Shown piece after piece: positions 49,793-58,755 of a stretch of DNA of 64,000 nucleotides (within the stretch, counting starts at the first letter, position 1; each line of letters begins with the position of its first letter). The position numbers and the translations under genes are program-made. The notes beneath the pieces are model-generated. The model searched no databases, was not told the origin of the DNA, and saw only the letters and a program-made list of their open reading frames with translations. The stretch spans positions 186,001 through 250,000 of the forward strand of contig NZ_FQYQ01000002.1 of the NCBI RefSeq assembly GCF_900141825.1, given 5' to 3'. This DNA comes from Pseudobutyrivibrio xylanivorans DSM 14809 (GTDB taxonomy: Bacteria > Bacillota > Clostridia > Lachnospirales > Lachnospiraceae).

Positions 49793-50941
49793 ATGGCTAA
49801 CAGAATTTCTTTAAATCCAACATCTTATCATGGTGCTGGTGCAATTCAGGAAGTAGTAAATGAGATTAAGGCTCATGGCTTCAAGAAAGCATTTGTTGCT
49901 TCAGATCCAGATCTTATTAAATTTGGAGTTACAGCTAAGGTTACAGATTTACTTGATGAAGCAGGTATTCCTTACGGTGTATATTCAGATATCAAACCAA
50001 ATCCAACAATCGAAAATGTAAAGAATGGTGTTGAAGCATTTAAGGCTTCTGGTGCAGATTGCATCGTTGCTATCGGTGGCGGATCATCAATGGATACATC
50101 AAAGGCAATTGGTATCATCATTACAAATCCAGAGTTTGCAGATGTTCGTTCACTTGAAGGTGTTGCACCTACAAAGAACCCATGCGTACCTATTATCGCA
50201 GTTCCAACAACAGCAGGTACAGCAGCAGAGGTTACAATCAATTACGTTATTACTGACGTTGAAAAGGAAAGAAAATTTGTATGTGTAGATACAAATGATA
50301 TGCCAATCGTTGCAGTAGTTGACCCAGAGATGATGTCATCAATGCCAAAGGGGCTTACAGCGGCTACAGGCATGGATGCTCTTACACATGCAATTGAAGG
50401 ATATACAACAAAGGCAGCTTGGGAGATGACAGATATGTTCCATCTCGAGGCTATTCGTCTTATTTCAAAGAATCTTCGCGATGCTGTTGAAAACAAAAAG
50501 GAAGGCCGTGAGGGTATGGCACTTGGCCAATACATTGCAGGTATGGGCTTCTCAAATGTTGGTCTTGGTATTGATCATGCAATGGCTCACACACTTTCAG
50601 CACACTATGACACACCACACGGCGTAGCATGTGCTATGTTCCTTCCAATTTCTATGGAATTCAATCGCGAGTATACTGGGGAGAGACTTCGCGAGGTTGC
50701 TCGAGCTATGGGAGTAGAAGGTGTTGATAACATGTCACAGGATGAGTACCGTGATGCAGCTATCGCAGCTGTTAAGAAGCTTTCTGAGGATGTAGGTATT
50801 CCAAAGACTCTTGATAAGATCAAGGAAGAGGATTTAGACCAGCTTGCAACAGATGCTCTTAATGATGCATGCTATCCAGGAAATCCACGTGAGGCTACAA
50901 AGGAGCAGGTAATTGACATGTTCCGTATGCTCATGGCATAA
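49793..50941 (+). CDS. fucO: lactaldehyde reductase (L-1,2-propanediol oxidoreductase)
   Basis: A 382-aa iron-dependent alcohol dehydrogenase, collinear with E. coli FucO: MANR start, IAIGGGSSMDTSKAIGIIITNPEFADVRSLEG, VPTTAGTAAEVTINYVITD, GMALGQYIAGMGFSNVGLG and GNPREAT near the end. Iron ligands are Asp195 and His199 (GMDALTHAIEG) plus His in IDHAMAHTL and DTPHG. It reduces L-lactaldehyde with NADH to L-1,2-propanediol, completing fermentation of rhamnose from the rhaD product. AAGGAG precedes ATG 49793. Confidence 0.93.
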   Translation: MANRISLNPTSYHGAGAIQEVVNEIKAHGFKKAFVASDPDLIKFGVTAKVTDLLDEAGIPYGVYSDIKPNPTIENVKNGVEAFKASGADCIVAIGGGSSMDTSKAIGIIITNPEFADVRSLEGVAPTKNPCVPIIAVPTTAGTAAEVTINYVITDVEKERKFVCVDTNDMPIVAVVDPEMMSSMPKGLTAATGMDALTHAIEGYTTKAAWEMTDMFHLEAIRLISKNLRDAVENKKEGREGMALGQYIAGMGFSNVGLGIDHAMAHTLSAHYDTPHGVACAMFLPISMEFNREYTGERLREVARAMGVEGVDNMSQDEYRDAAIAAVKKLSEDVGIPKTLDKIKEEDLDQLATDALNDACYPGNPREATKEQVIDMFRMLMA

Positions 50942-51030
50942 AATATGAACAAATAGTTAAAAAACAGTGTTCTGTGATTATATAAGGAGCTGTTCATAAT
51001 ACTGACGCTTTTAAAGTGGTCAGACATAAG

Positions 51031-51076
51031 ATAGCATCATATCCAATAAATGAAAGGGGTATGATGCTATGTTTAG
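51031..51076 (+). terminator. hairpin terminator after fucO
   Basis: ATAGCATCATA (51031-51041) and TATGATGCTAT (51060-51070) form an 11-bp perfect stem, followed by GTTTAGTTTTAG. A second short inverted repeat TAGTGA/TCACTA follows within 51075-51104. The rest of 50942-51173 holds a TATAAT near 51151 for the next gene. Confidence 0.65.
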
Positions 51077-51173
51077 TTTTAGTGACTTTAAAAAGTAAAT
51101 CACTAATGCTAAACTAATCGCAATAAGAAGACTAGATGAATTCTTTATATAATGTAAAAGGAGAAAGTTAGAC

Positions 51174-51800
51174 ATGGCAAAGGTGATTCTATTAAATGGT
51201 AGCCCAAAGGCAAATGGATGCACAGCTACAGCATTACAGGAAATGGTAAAAGTTTTTGAAGCTGAGGGCGTAGATGCTGAAATTATTAATGTAGGAAATA
51301 AGGATATCAGAGGTTGTATAGCTTGCGGAAAGTGCCAGGAGCTTGGAAAGTGTGTCTTTGATGATTTAGTAAATGAAGTTGCACCAAAGTTTGAGGAAGC
51401 TGATGGAATTGTTGTTGGCAGCCCTGTTTATTATGCTTCACCAAACGGTACAATCCTTTCATTTATGGATAGATTGTTCTACAGCACTTCTTTCTCAAAG
51501 CATTTGAAAGTGGGAGCAGCTGTTGTAAGTGCTCGCCGTGGTGGAAATACTGCAACATTCGATGTGTTAAACAAGTATTTTTCAATTAGTGGTATGCCTA
51601 TTGCTACTAGTACATACTGGAATCAGGTACATGGATTTACTGCTGACGATGTAAAGAAAGATCTTGAGGGGCTTCAGACTATGAGAAATCTTGCTAGAAA
51701 TATGGCATTTATGATTAAGGCATTTTCTGATGCTAAGGATAAGTATGGCGAGCCTGAGGTTGAGAGAGGCTCATTTACAAGTTTCTCTGATGGGAAATAA
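51174..51800 (+). CDS. NADPH-dependent FMN reductase / flavodoxin-fold oxidoreductase
   Basis: A 208-aa flavoprotein. VILLNGSPKANGCTATAL is the FMN phosphate loop, CIACGKCQELGKC a Cys pair region typical of iron-sulfur flavoprotein-like members, and GIVVGSPVYYASPNGTILSFMDR the second flavin loop. It probably reduces quinones, nitro compounds or iron. AAAGGAG precedes the ATG. Single gene. Confidence 0.88.
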   Translation: MAKVILLNGSPKANGCTATALQEMVKVFEAEGVDAEIINVGNKDIRGCIACGKCQELGKCVFDDLVNEVAPKFEEADGIVVGSPVYYASPNGTILSFMDRLFYSTSFSKHLKVGAAVVSARRGGNTATFDVLNKYFSISGMPIATSTYWNQVHGFTADDVKKDLEGLQTMRNLARNMAFMIKAFSDAKDKYGEPEVERGSFTSFSDGK

Positions 51801-51820
51801 AGATTACATATGATTAAAAA

Positions 51821-51842
51821 GAGCCTGCGGCACCGCAGGCTC
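51821..51842 (-). terminator. terminator of the PLP-enzyme gene (possibly bidirectional)
   Basis: GAGCCTGCGG and CCGCAGGCTC form a 10-bp GC-rich stem; on the minus strand TTTTTAAT follows. It lies 9 nt after the minus-strand stop and about 20 nt after the plus-strand gene, so it may serve both. Confidence 0.85.
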
Positions 51843-51851
51843 AAATAATAT

Positions 51852-52940
51852 CTACTTCAAAAGAAGAGCAGCAAGTCTATCATTATCTTCAGGATTCATG
51901 AAGCAGAAGCGAATGTAATTCTCACCCAGATATGGGAAAGTAGAACAATCGCGAATCATGAGTCCTTCTTTGATGCATCGGTCGAAGAGCTCCTGGCTGG
52001 TAAGGCCATCTTCCAAAATGCGAAGGAGCATGAAATTGCCATGTGGCCAATATGCCTTGAAACGAGAACTCTTATCAAAAATATCGTATAAACGATTTCT
52101 TTCAGAAGCGATAAGATTACGTGTCTTCTCGATATATTCTTTATCTGAAAACATTAGTTTTCCAGCAACAACTGCAATTGAATTAATGGTCCAAGGGTCT
52201 TTTCGCTGGTTTATAGTCTGCATCAAATCTGTGTTTGAACAGATAGCATAACCAAGACGAAGACCAGGTGCAGCAAAGAACTTTGAAGTGCCTCTAAGGA
52301 TTGCAATGTTTGAATAAGTGCGTGTAAGGACTACTGAAGAAACCTCATTAATATTCTCAGCAAACTCCACGTAAGTCTCATCAACCATTACAAAGATATC
52401 GCATTCCTTGCAGGCATCAAGAATCTTTCGCATATCGTGATTATTGATGGCTGTTCCTGTAGGATTGTTAGGATTGCAGATAACAAGCATATCGATATCT
52501 TCAGTAAGCTTACTGATGAAATGATCTACATCTAAAACAAAATCATTTTCTTCGCGAAGAGGATAGTAGATGCTCTTTCCTCCACCTAAAGCAATTTCTC
52601 TTTCATATTCTGAATAAGTAGGACCCAAAATCAAAGCCTTAGAAGGCTTTTCAATCTGAATAAAAAGTGAGATAAGCTCTGTGGAACCATTTCCCACGAT
52701 GATGTTCTCGGTCTCAGTGTTGCAGTATTCAGCGATGCATTTTCTAAGCTCTACATAATCTCTGTCTGGATAAGATGTGATGCAGTCGATATTTGCTGCA
52801 ATTCCATCCTTAAGTTTAGGAGAGATTCCCAGGGGATTAACATTGGCAGAAAAGCTAATGATGTCCTCTTTTTTTATGCCGTAAATCTGCTCTATTTTTT
52901 CTAAATCACTTCCGTGAAAATGATCTTTATGTTTTATCAT
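51852..52940 (-). CDS. PLP-dependent aminotransferase, HisC/CobD-like
   Basis: A 362-aa fold-type I PLP enzyme. SFSANVNPLGISPKL, ICNPNNPTGTAI, MVDETYVEF and RGTSKFFAAPGLRLGYA (with the PLP-binding Lys) are clear. The N-terminal HGSDLEKIEQIYGIKKEDIISFSANVNPLG resembles threonine-phosphate decarboxylase CobD as much as histidinol-phosphate aminotransferase. No cobalamin or histidine genes are near, so the role stays open. Start at ATG 52940 after AAGGAGG; an ATG at 52988 lacks a site. It is divergent from the 53111 operon. Confidence 0.85.
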   Translation of the reverse strand: MIKHKDHFHGSDLEKIEQIYGIKKEDIISFSANVNPLGISPKLKDGIAANIDCITSYPDRDYVELRKCIAEYCNTETENIIVGNGSTELISLFIQIEKPSKALILGPTYSEYEREIALGGGKSIYYPLREENDFVLDVDHFISKLTEDIDMLVICNPNNPTGTAINNHDMRKILDACKECDIFVMVDETYVEFAENINEVSSVVLTRTYSNIAILRGTSKFFAAPGLRLGYAICSNTDLMQTINQRKDPWTINSIAVVAGKLMFSDKEYIEKTRNLIASERNRLYDIFDKSSRFKAYWPHGNFMLLRILEDGLTSQELFDRCIKEGLMIRDCSTFPYLGENYIRFCFMNPEDNDRLAALLLK

Positions 52941-53028
52941 GGAAAGCCTCCTTAAAGGGTAAAATTTTCTTGCCTTATATAATAGCACTAGGCCTATATT
53001 TTATCCATATTTTTGTTGTTGAATTCGT

Positions 53029-53092
53029 TTGAAAACACTATATGTTGTGCTATACTAATAAATAATATGCTTGGGTTAGTATTACTCCCAAG
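53029..53092 (+). promoter_or_regulatory. promoter and leader hairpin of the 53111 operon
   Basis: TTGAAA (53029-53034) and TATACT (53051-53056) are 16 nt apart. In the leader, CTTGGG (53070-53075) pairs with CCCAAG (53087-53092), with AGT/ACT inside, just before the GAGGAG ribosome site; the hairpin may modulate translation. Confidence 0.55.
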
Positions 53093-53110
53093 GAAAAAGA
53101 GGAGAATGTT

Positions 53111-56100
53111 TTGAGAAAAAGAATCTATCGTATTTCCGAAGATAAATTCGACGACTTAAAACCAAATATTGAGTTTGATTCAGAGCAGATTGAAGAGACC
53201 TGCTTTATTAATGATGCCTTTTCGGGCAGTATATATTTCAAAAGCACTAATGGCGTTAAGGCTAGAGGTGTAGTTTACTGTGATAATCCTTACGTGAAAA
53301 TTTCTAATCCATGGTTTGACGGGGTTAGTGTTCGCATTGATTATCTGGTTGATGATTACAATTACAAGGCTTCAGAATGTCTTAAGGGCAATTTTATCAT
53401 TGTCACTGTAGGCATGGAAAAGAAACTGCCTTTTTCTATCACCTATGTTAAGCGTCCACTTCTATGTAGCGTTGGCCAGATTAATTCACTTCACGAGTAT
53501 GCAGAGTTTGCACAGAGTCATTTTGCAGAAGCTGTATCATTGTTCTACTCAGACAGATTCGCTGAATTCATCTCAGATCAGGATAAGCGCACTAAGCTTC
53601 TTTACAGAGGCTTCAAAGCAGCACCTATTTCAGCTGTCAATGTAGATGAATTTCTTGTTTCCTGCGGCCATAAGGCTAAAATGACCTTCGATTTGGAGGA
53701 GAGACAGGATTCATATTACGAGGTTGATGAGAATATTAGAGGCGAAATAGAAATCAGCCGTTCTACATGGGGATTCATCGATATCACAGTTTCCTGTGAT
53801 GCTGATTTTGTCTCAGTTGAAAAGGAACACATTACTGGCGACTTTTTCCTTGGCTCAATTTTTAACATGAGCTACTACATCCACAAGGATAAGATGCATG
53901 CCGGAATCAATTATGCAAAAATTTCCTTCGACTACAGAGACATCCATAAAGAGATTACTATTCTTGCTACAGCCGACAAAGAAGGCATCACATTAGAGTC
54001 AGAAGAGTTTAGTCACAATAAAAAGATTCTTAAGGCATTTCGTTTATACGAAGATTACAGACTTCGCCGAGTTACCACCAGCCAGTGGTGTGCCGAGTCT
54101 CTGGAGATTATAAATAGTCTTTCTGATGAAGTTGGAAATAGCAATTTCATTCTTCTTATAAAAGCATTTTTATATGTTACCAATAATCAAAAGCAGGAAG
54201 CTCTTTGGATTATTCAGGATTTAAAACGAAGCATAGAAGATAAGGGCAGCAGCGAGTGGGCATTCCTACTTTACATCTGCACACTTATAGAGCGTGAAGA
54301 GGATTACGTAGATCGCCTCACAGAAAATATTGAGGGCATCTTTAGGGAGCACCGTGACGATGTTCATATTTTCTGGTTTCTATTGTTCCTCAGAAAAGAA
54401 TACATTAAGAATCCTACAGCTAAGCTTAGAGAGATTTCCAAGTGGGTTGATAATGGATGGGACACACCTCTTTTATACATAGAGGCTTACTACATTTTCC
54501 TTCAGGACCCATATCTTATTTCATCCTTTGATGAGCTTACAATCAAGGTGTTAAATTGGGCCAAAAAGAAAAAAGCCATCACTAAAGACATGGCCATCCA
54601 GATGATTCATCTTTTGGAGACAGAACGTAATTACAATCCAAAGGTTCTACCAATCCTCGAAGAGTGCTACGAGGTTTATCCTGATATGAAGCTCCTGTTG
54701 GCTATTGTTACATACCTTTTGAGAGCACCGTATATTGAGAGTGATTTTCTGAAGTGGTTTGGTATGGCCATCGAAGCTAATCTTCATGTATCTGGTATTT
54801 TCGAGGCATACATGGAAGCTTTGCCAGCTTATTCAGTTGATAAATTGCCACAGCTTCTTACCATGTTCTTCAAATACAATAGCAATCTGTCCTACGATAA
54901 AAAGGCATTGCTTTACGCGAACATTATCCTTCACAAGGATGAGGATTACGATACATACGAACACTACGAGAGTGCTATAGAATCATTTGCACTTGAGCAG
55001 TTAAAGCTTGGTCGTCTCGATGACAATCTTGCAGTTTGTTACCAGCGCCTTATGGAGCTTGGTATTTTCGATAAAGAGATGGCTCGCCTTATTTCCGAGC
55101 TCTCCTTCAAGAAGAAGCTTGCGGTTATTAATCCAGATATCAGAAGAGTATTCCTGTATCAGGAGGAATTTAAGGCACCTACCATCGCCAACATTTCCGA
55201 CCACAAGGCTTACATTAATTACATTGGCAGCACTGGAGTTGTTCTCTTTGAGGATAACAATGGATATCTGTTTGTTGATGATGATGCTTATTTTACAGAG
55301 GACATCATCAATACCGAGGGCTTCACAGAAAAGCTGAAGGAGCTGTCTACACTTAATCTGCCATATGCGTTGATGAGATTTTCTCACAGCCAGAATACAA
55401 AGGATTATTCATCTGCAGATGCTGAGGCAGCTGAGCTTATCATGGAATCAAAACAGATTTCTGCCGATTACCTTGAGAAGATATATCCTCAGCTTATTGA
55501 GATTCTTAGATTTAATAATAACGAGGCTGTCTTAGAGAAACACTTTATGCAGGAGGCTGATTTAAAGTCTCTCAGTGCTGAGGTTATAGCAGCAGTGCTG
55601 GAGGTGTTTATTGTCAGAAGCAAATACGAGGAAGCTTTTTATATGTTAAAGCACACCAATTCCTCATTGCTTAAGCCGGCGCCAGCCACAAAGCTTTGCC
55701 AGTTTATGATTAACAAAGAGCCGGAGAAATCCGATGACTTCCTGATCCTGTTTACAGCAGGGCTTATTTCACAGGGATATATTCATTCGGATATGATTCG
55801 TTATCTTGTAAAGTTCTTCGTAGGTCCTACAGATTTAATGCTGGCAATCTACGAAAGTGCTTTTGAAAAGGGCGAAGATGTTGTGGAATTCGGAGAGCGA
55901 ATTATCACACAGGCTCTTTATAGAGATTTCCTTTGTCCTAAGATTATAGATGTGTTTGATACTTACGTATCCCGCAAAAATAACAAGATGATTGTGGAAG
56001 CCTTCTTAAATTACGAAGCACACGATTATCTTGCTAACCAAGCAGAGGTTCCTGAGAAGATTTTTGCCTACATTTACAACCGATTCAAGAAGGGGCTCAA

Positions 56101-56644
56101 TGTATCAGAAAGCATGAGAATTGCCCTTTTGAAATATTTATGTACTGGTACAGATTTGGATGAGGAAGATTATTCTATACTGGATATTCTTTTGGCTGAT
56201 GCTATTCTCAGAAATCAGTACTTTGGATTTTTTGCCAAGTGTGATGAAAGACTTAAGATTAAATATCATCTTTATGACAAGTATTTCATCGAGTTTAATA
56301 CAGACAAACGTAAGGCGGTTGATATTGTTTATTCTGTCAACGGGGCACCAGCTGTCAAAGAAGATATGATTGAAATGTATGACGGTCTTTACGTGAAGCA
56401 GTTTATCCTGTTCTACGGCGATGAATTGAAATACGAAATTTACAGAGATGATGTTTCGGACGAACCGCTTAAGACAGACACATTTGTATTAAGCAACGAG
56501 TTGGAACAGACCGAAGGCAGATATGCGCTGATGAATCGTATAACACGACACAGTCTTTACAACGAAGTCTACGAGTTGGCTGAGGATGTAAAGATTTATC
56601 AGGGTCTTGACACCGTTACAAGAGATTTATTTTCTATTATTTAA
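53111..56644 (+). CDS. large beta-domain and helical-repeat protein (DUF5717-like)
   Basis: An 1177-aa protein that resembles the DUF5717 family of Lachnospiraceae, function unknown. No signal peptide or membrane helix. About 1-320 looks like two beta-sandwich domains, each opening with a similar pattern (INDAFSGSIYFKSTNGVKARGVVYC; VDENIRGEIEISRSTWGFIDITVSC). About 330-1050 is helical repeat, TPR-like (LRRVTTSQWCAESLEIINSLS, NFILLIKAFLYVTNNQKQEALWIIQ). About 1060-1177 returns to strands. TTG start with GAGGAG 6 nt upstream. It begins a tight operon with the Hsp70-like gene 8 nt on. A scaffold role is inferred. Confidence 0.72.
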   Translation: MRKRIYRISEDKFDDLKPNIEFDSEQIEETCFINDAFSGSIYFKSTNGVKARGVVYCDNPYVKISNPWFDGVSVRIDYLVDDYNYKASECLKGNFIIVTVGMEKKLPFSITYVKRPLLCSVGQINSLHEYAEFAQSHFAEAVSLFYSDRFAEFISDQDKRTKLLYRGFKAAPISAVNVDEFLVSCGHKAKMTFDLEERQDSYYEVDENIRGEIEISRSTWGFIDITVSCDADFVSVEKEHITGDFFLGSIFNMSYYIHKDKMHAGINYAKISFDYRDIHKEITILATADKEGITLESEEFSHNKKILKAFRLYEDYRLRRVTTSQWCAESLEIINSLSDEVGNSNFILLIKAFLYVTNNQKQEALWIIQDLKRSIEDKGSSEWAFLLYICTLIEREEDYVDRLTENIEGIFREHRDDVHIFWFLLFLRKEYIKNPTAKLREISKWVDNGWDTPLLYIEAYYIFLQDPYLISSFDELTIKVLNWAKKKKAITKDMAIQMIHLLETERNYNPKVLPILEECYEVYPDMKLLLAIVTYLLRAPYIESDFLKWFGMAIEANLHVSGIFEAYMEALPAYSVDKLPQLLTMFFKYNSNLSYDKKALLYANIILHKDEDYDTYEHYESAIESFALEQLKLGRLDDNLAVCYQRLMELGIFDKEMARLISELSFKKKLAVINPDIRRVFLYQEEFKAPTIANISDHKAYINYIGSTGVVLFEDNNGYLFVDDDAYFTEDIINTEGFTEKLKELSTLNLPYALMRFSHSQNTKDYSSADAEAAELIMESKQISADYLEKIYPQLIEILRFNNNEAVLEKHFMQEADLKSLSAEVIAAVLEVFIVRSKYEEAFYMLKHTNSSLLKPAPATKLCQFMINKEPEKSDDFLILFTAGLISQGYIHSDMIRYLVKFFVGPTDLMLAIYESAFEKGEDVVEFGERIITQALYRDFLCPKIIDVFDTYVSRKNNKMIVEAFLNYEAHDYLANQAEVPEKIFAYIYNRFKKGLNVSESMRIALLKYLCTGTDLDEEDYSILDILLADAILRNQYFGFFAKCDERLKIKYHLYDKYFIEFNTDKRKAVDIVYSVNGAPAVKEDMIEMYDGLYVKQFILFYGDELKYEIYRDDVSDEPLKTDTFVLSNELEQTEGRYALMNRITRHSLYNEVYELAEDVKIYQGLDTVTRDLFSII

Positions 56645-56652
56645 GGAGTTTT

Positions 56653-57888
56653 ATGGGAACTACAGAAGGCACATATGTAGGAATTGATATTAGTTCAAGG
56701 AATACAGTTCTTAGCATTTACAATTCGAATATGGATGAGCCTGCTACGATAAGCACTATTCTTGGCGAGGAAAACTATTCCATCCCAACTGTGCTTGCCA
56801 AGAGAATAGGTATGGGCCAGTGGTTCTTCGGTGAGGAAGCCATCAAAATGAGCAGGCTTAAAGAAGCTGTTCTTGTGGAGGAGCTTTTTAATCTTGCTTT
56901 ACGTGACGGGCAGATAGTGATCGATTCTGATACATACAATGCCAGAGATTTGCTTACTATTTTCTTCAAGAAGCTGTTTTCCATTCCAGGGCCTATGGCC
57001 GCTTTGCACGAGGTGGAGAAGCTTGTTATCTGTGTGGAGCAGATTAATCTTGAAGTGATGGAGCTGATGAATCATGTGGCTTCAAAGCTTGGTATTGATC
57101 AAAACCATGTGATGCTTATAGACAGAAGTGAATGCTTCTATTACTATGCACTGTCACAGAAGCCAGAGCTGTTTTTATATAACGTGGCATTATTTGATTA
57201 CAGCGGCACTAATATGGTGTCCTGCACACTTCATCGCAATCAGACCACACGTCCGCAGCTAATCAATCTCAACGTTACTAATCACGGGGAGATTACAGAT
57301 AATAAAGACGAGCTTTTTGATGAGGTTATCACTGATACCTTTGGAAGCTCCCTGTTTTCTTCAGTATATCTTGTGGGAGACGGCTTTGATGGAGAATGGA
57401 TGAAGGTCAGCCTTTCTCATTTATGTAAGGGTAGAAAGGTTTTCCTTGGAAAGAATCTCTACTCTAAGGGCGCCTGCTACGGGGGCTTCATAAAGGACGG
57501 CAAAAGAGATTGGCCATTTATCTACATTGGAGACAATGACCTAAAGCTAAATCTTTCCATCAAGATTTTAGAAAACAATGTTATGAAGTTCTTCACTTTA
57601 ATTGATGCCGGAGAAAGCTGGTATGACGTTAAAGGTGAATGTGAGGTAATCCTTGATGGTGAGCCTGAAATAGAATTTTTTATTCAGCGTCCAGATTCAA
57701 GAGAAGCACACTCGGAAGTTCTGGAGCTCACTGACATGCCAAAGCGTGAAAACAGAACTACACGTCTACGCATTGAAGCGAGACCTGTTTCTGATGTGGC
57801 AGTTTCAATTATTATTACGGATTTGGGATTTGGAGAAATATCACCAGCATCAGGTAAAAGCTGGGAACACACAATTACGACTGAGTAG
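56653..57888 (+). CDS. Hsp70/actin-fold protein (DUF5716-like)
   Basis: A 411-aa protein with the layout of an Hsp70-type ATPase domain: phosphate 1 GIDISSRNTVLSIYN (10-24), YSIPTVLAKRIGMGQWFFGEEAI (like TPSVVAF and the VGxxA of DnaK), phosphate 2 LFDYSGTNMVSCTL (180-193), adenosine motif VYLVGDGFDG (238-247) and KGACYGG (272-278). The loops deviate from DnaK (SSRN for GTTN, DYSG for DLGG), so hydrolysis may be slow or lost. Residues about 290-411 form a beta domain unlike an Hsp70 substrate domain. I recall this family as DUF5716. Second gene of the operon. Confidence 0.72.
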   Translation: MGTTEGTYVGIDISSRNTVLSIYNSNMDEPATISTILGEENYSIPTVLAKRIGMGQWFFGEEAIKMSRLKEAVLVEELFNLALRDGQIVIDSDTYNARDLLTIFFKKLFSIPGPMAALHEVEKLVICVEQINLEVMELMNHVASKLGIDQNHVMLIDRSECFYYYALSQKPELFLYNVALFDYSGTNMVSCTLHRNQTTRPQLINLNVTNHGEITDNKDELFDEVITDTFGSSLFSSVYLVGDGFDGEWMKVSLSHLCKGRKVFLGKNLYSKGACYGGFIKDGKRDWPFIYIGDNDLKLNLSIKILENNVMKFFTLIDAGESWYDVKGECEVILDGEPEIEFFIQRPDSREAHSEVLELTDMPKRENRTTRLRIEARPVSDVAVSIIITDLGFGEISPASGKSWEHTITTE

Positions 57889-57894
57889 GTATAT

Positions 57895-58728
57895 ATGAGC
57901 ACATTAATCTATTGTAAAAATGCGTTATCGGCAACGCCATATTATATCGAAGAGGCTGCTCTTAATGTTTATTCTTTGGAGGAGCTAAGTTATTATATTC
58001 TTAATAACGTTTATTTGCTTTCTTCGAAGCTGATGAGTCCTGAGCTTTGCAACTGGGTGGGGCGAGAGCTCAAAGAACCAAAGCTTGCATCTGAGCTTCA
58101 AGGCTTGGTTCAGAACAACGCTCCTCTTCATATCTTTGTGGGACATATACTTGGTTCCAATGGCTATGCATCCAACAAAGAGATAAAAGATATTTTAGCT
58201 ATCATTGCCACCTTCGAGAACAAATCAGAGGCCGAGAGAAAGAAGCTTAGAGCAGACAGACTTATGGCGAAGGACAAGCTGGTGGATGCCATATACGAGT
58301 ACGAGACACTTTTAGCAGATGACGTAGCCAAGAACATGCCTAAGGTTGTAGAAGGGGACGTTTATCATAATTTAGGATGTGCATTTTCGAGATTATTCTT
58401 TTTCAAAGAGGCTATGCAGTGTTTCGATGAGGCATACAAGCGCAACCAGAAAAAGCAGAGTCTTTACTGTCTTTTATATGCAGCCAGATGTGCAAAGGAC
58501 AAATTATCTTTCGACCAGTACGTTACCAAATACTTGGTTACTAAGGAGGATGTGGATCAGGTTTTAAGCGCTGTATCTACAGCCACAGCCAATGAAAATA
58601 TTCTTGAGTTCGATCATGCTATAAATGAGCTCATAAATGATGATTATAAGAGAGAAGGAACAGTTAATGCTGTTAGTAGTGTAGTAAACAATTGGAAAGA
58701 CGAGTATATTAAGTATTGTAAAATATAA
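57895..58728 (+). CDS. TPR-containing protein of the DUF5717/DUF5716 operon
   Basis: A 277-aa soluble helical protein. A TPR pair is visible at about 145-205 (VYHNLGCAFSRLFFFKEAMQCFDEAYKRNQ, then LYCLLYAARCAKD). The N-terminal 100 residues (NVYSLEELSYYILNNVYLLSSKLM) are also helical and not assigned. It starts 6 nt after the Hsp70-like gene. TPRs commonly bind chaperone or partner tails, so an adaptor between the two large proteins is plausible but inferred. Confidence 0.7.
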   Translation: MSTLIYCKNALSATPYYIEEAALNVYSLEELSYYILNNVYLLSSKLMSPELCNWVGRELKEPKLASELQGLVQNNAPLHIFVGHILGSNGYASNKEIKDILAIIATFENKSEAERKKLRADRLMAKDKLVDAIYEYETLLADDVAKNMPKVVEGDVYHNLGCAFSRLFFFKEAMQCFDEAYKRNQKKQSLYCLLYAARCAKDKLSFDQYVTKYLVTKEDVDQVLSAVSTATANENILEFDHAINELINDDYKREGTVNAVSSVVNNWKDEYIKYCKI

Positions 58729-58755
58729 TTAGTAATTCATTGGGGAGATTTTACT

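Noticed and set aside
51852-52940. Assignment as hisC or cobD
   Set aside because: Motifs fit both enzymes and no pathway neighbours decide, so no gene symbol was given.
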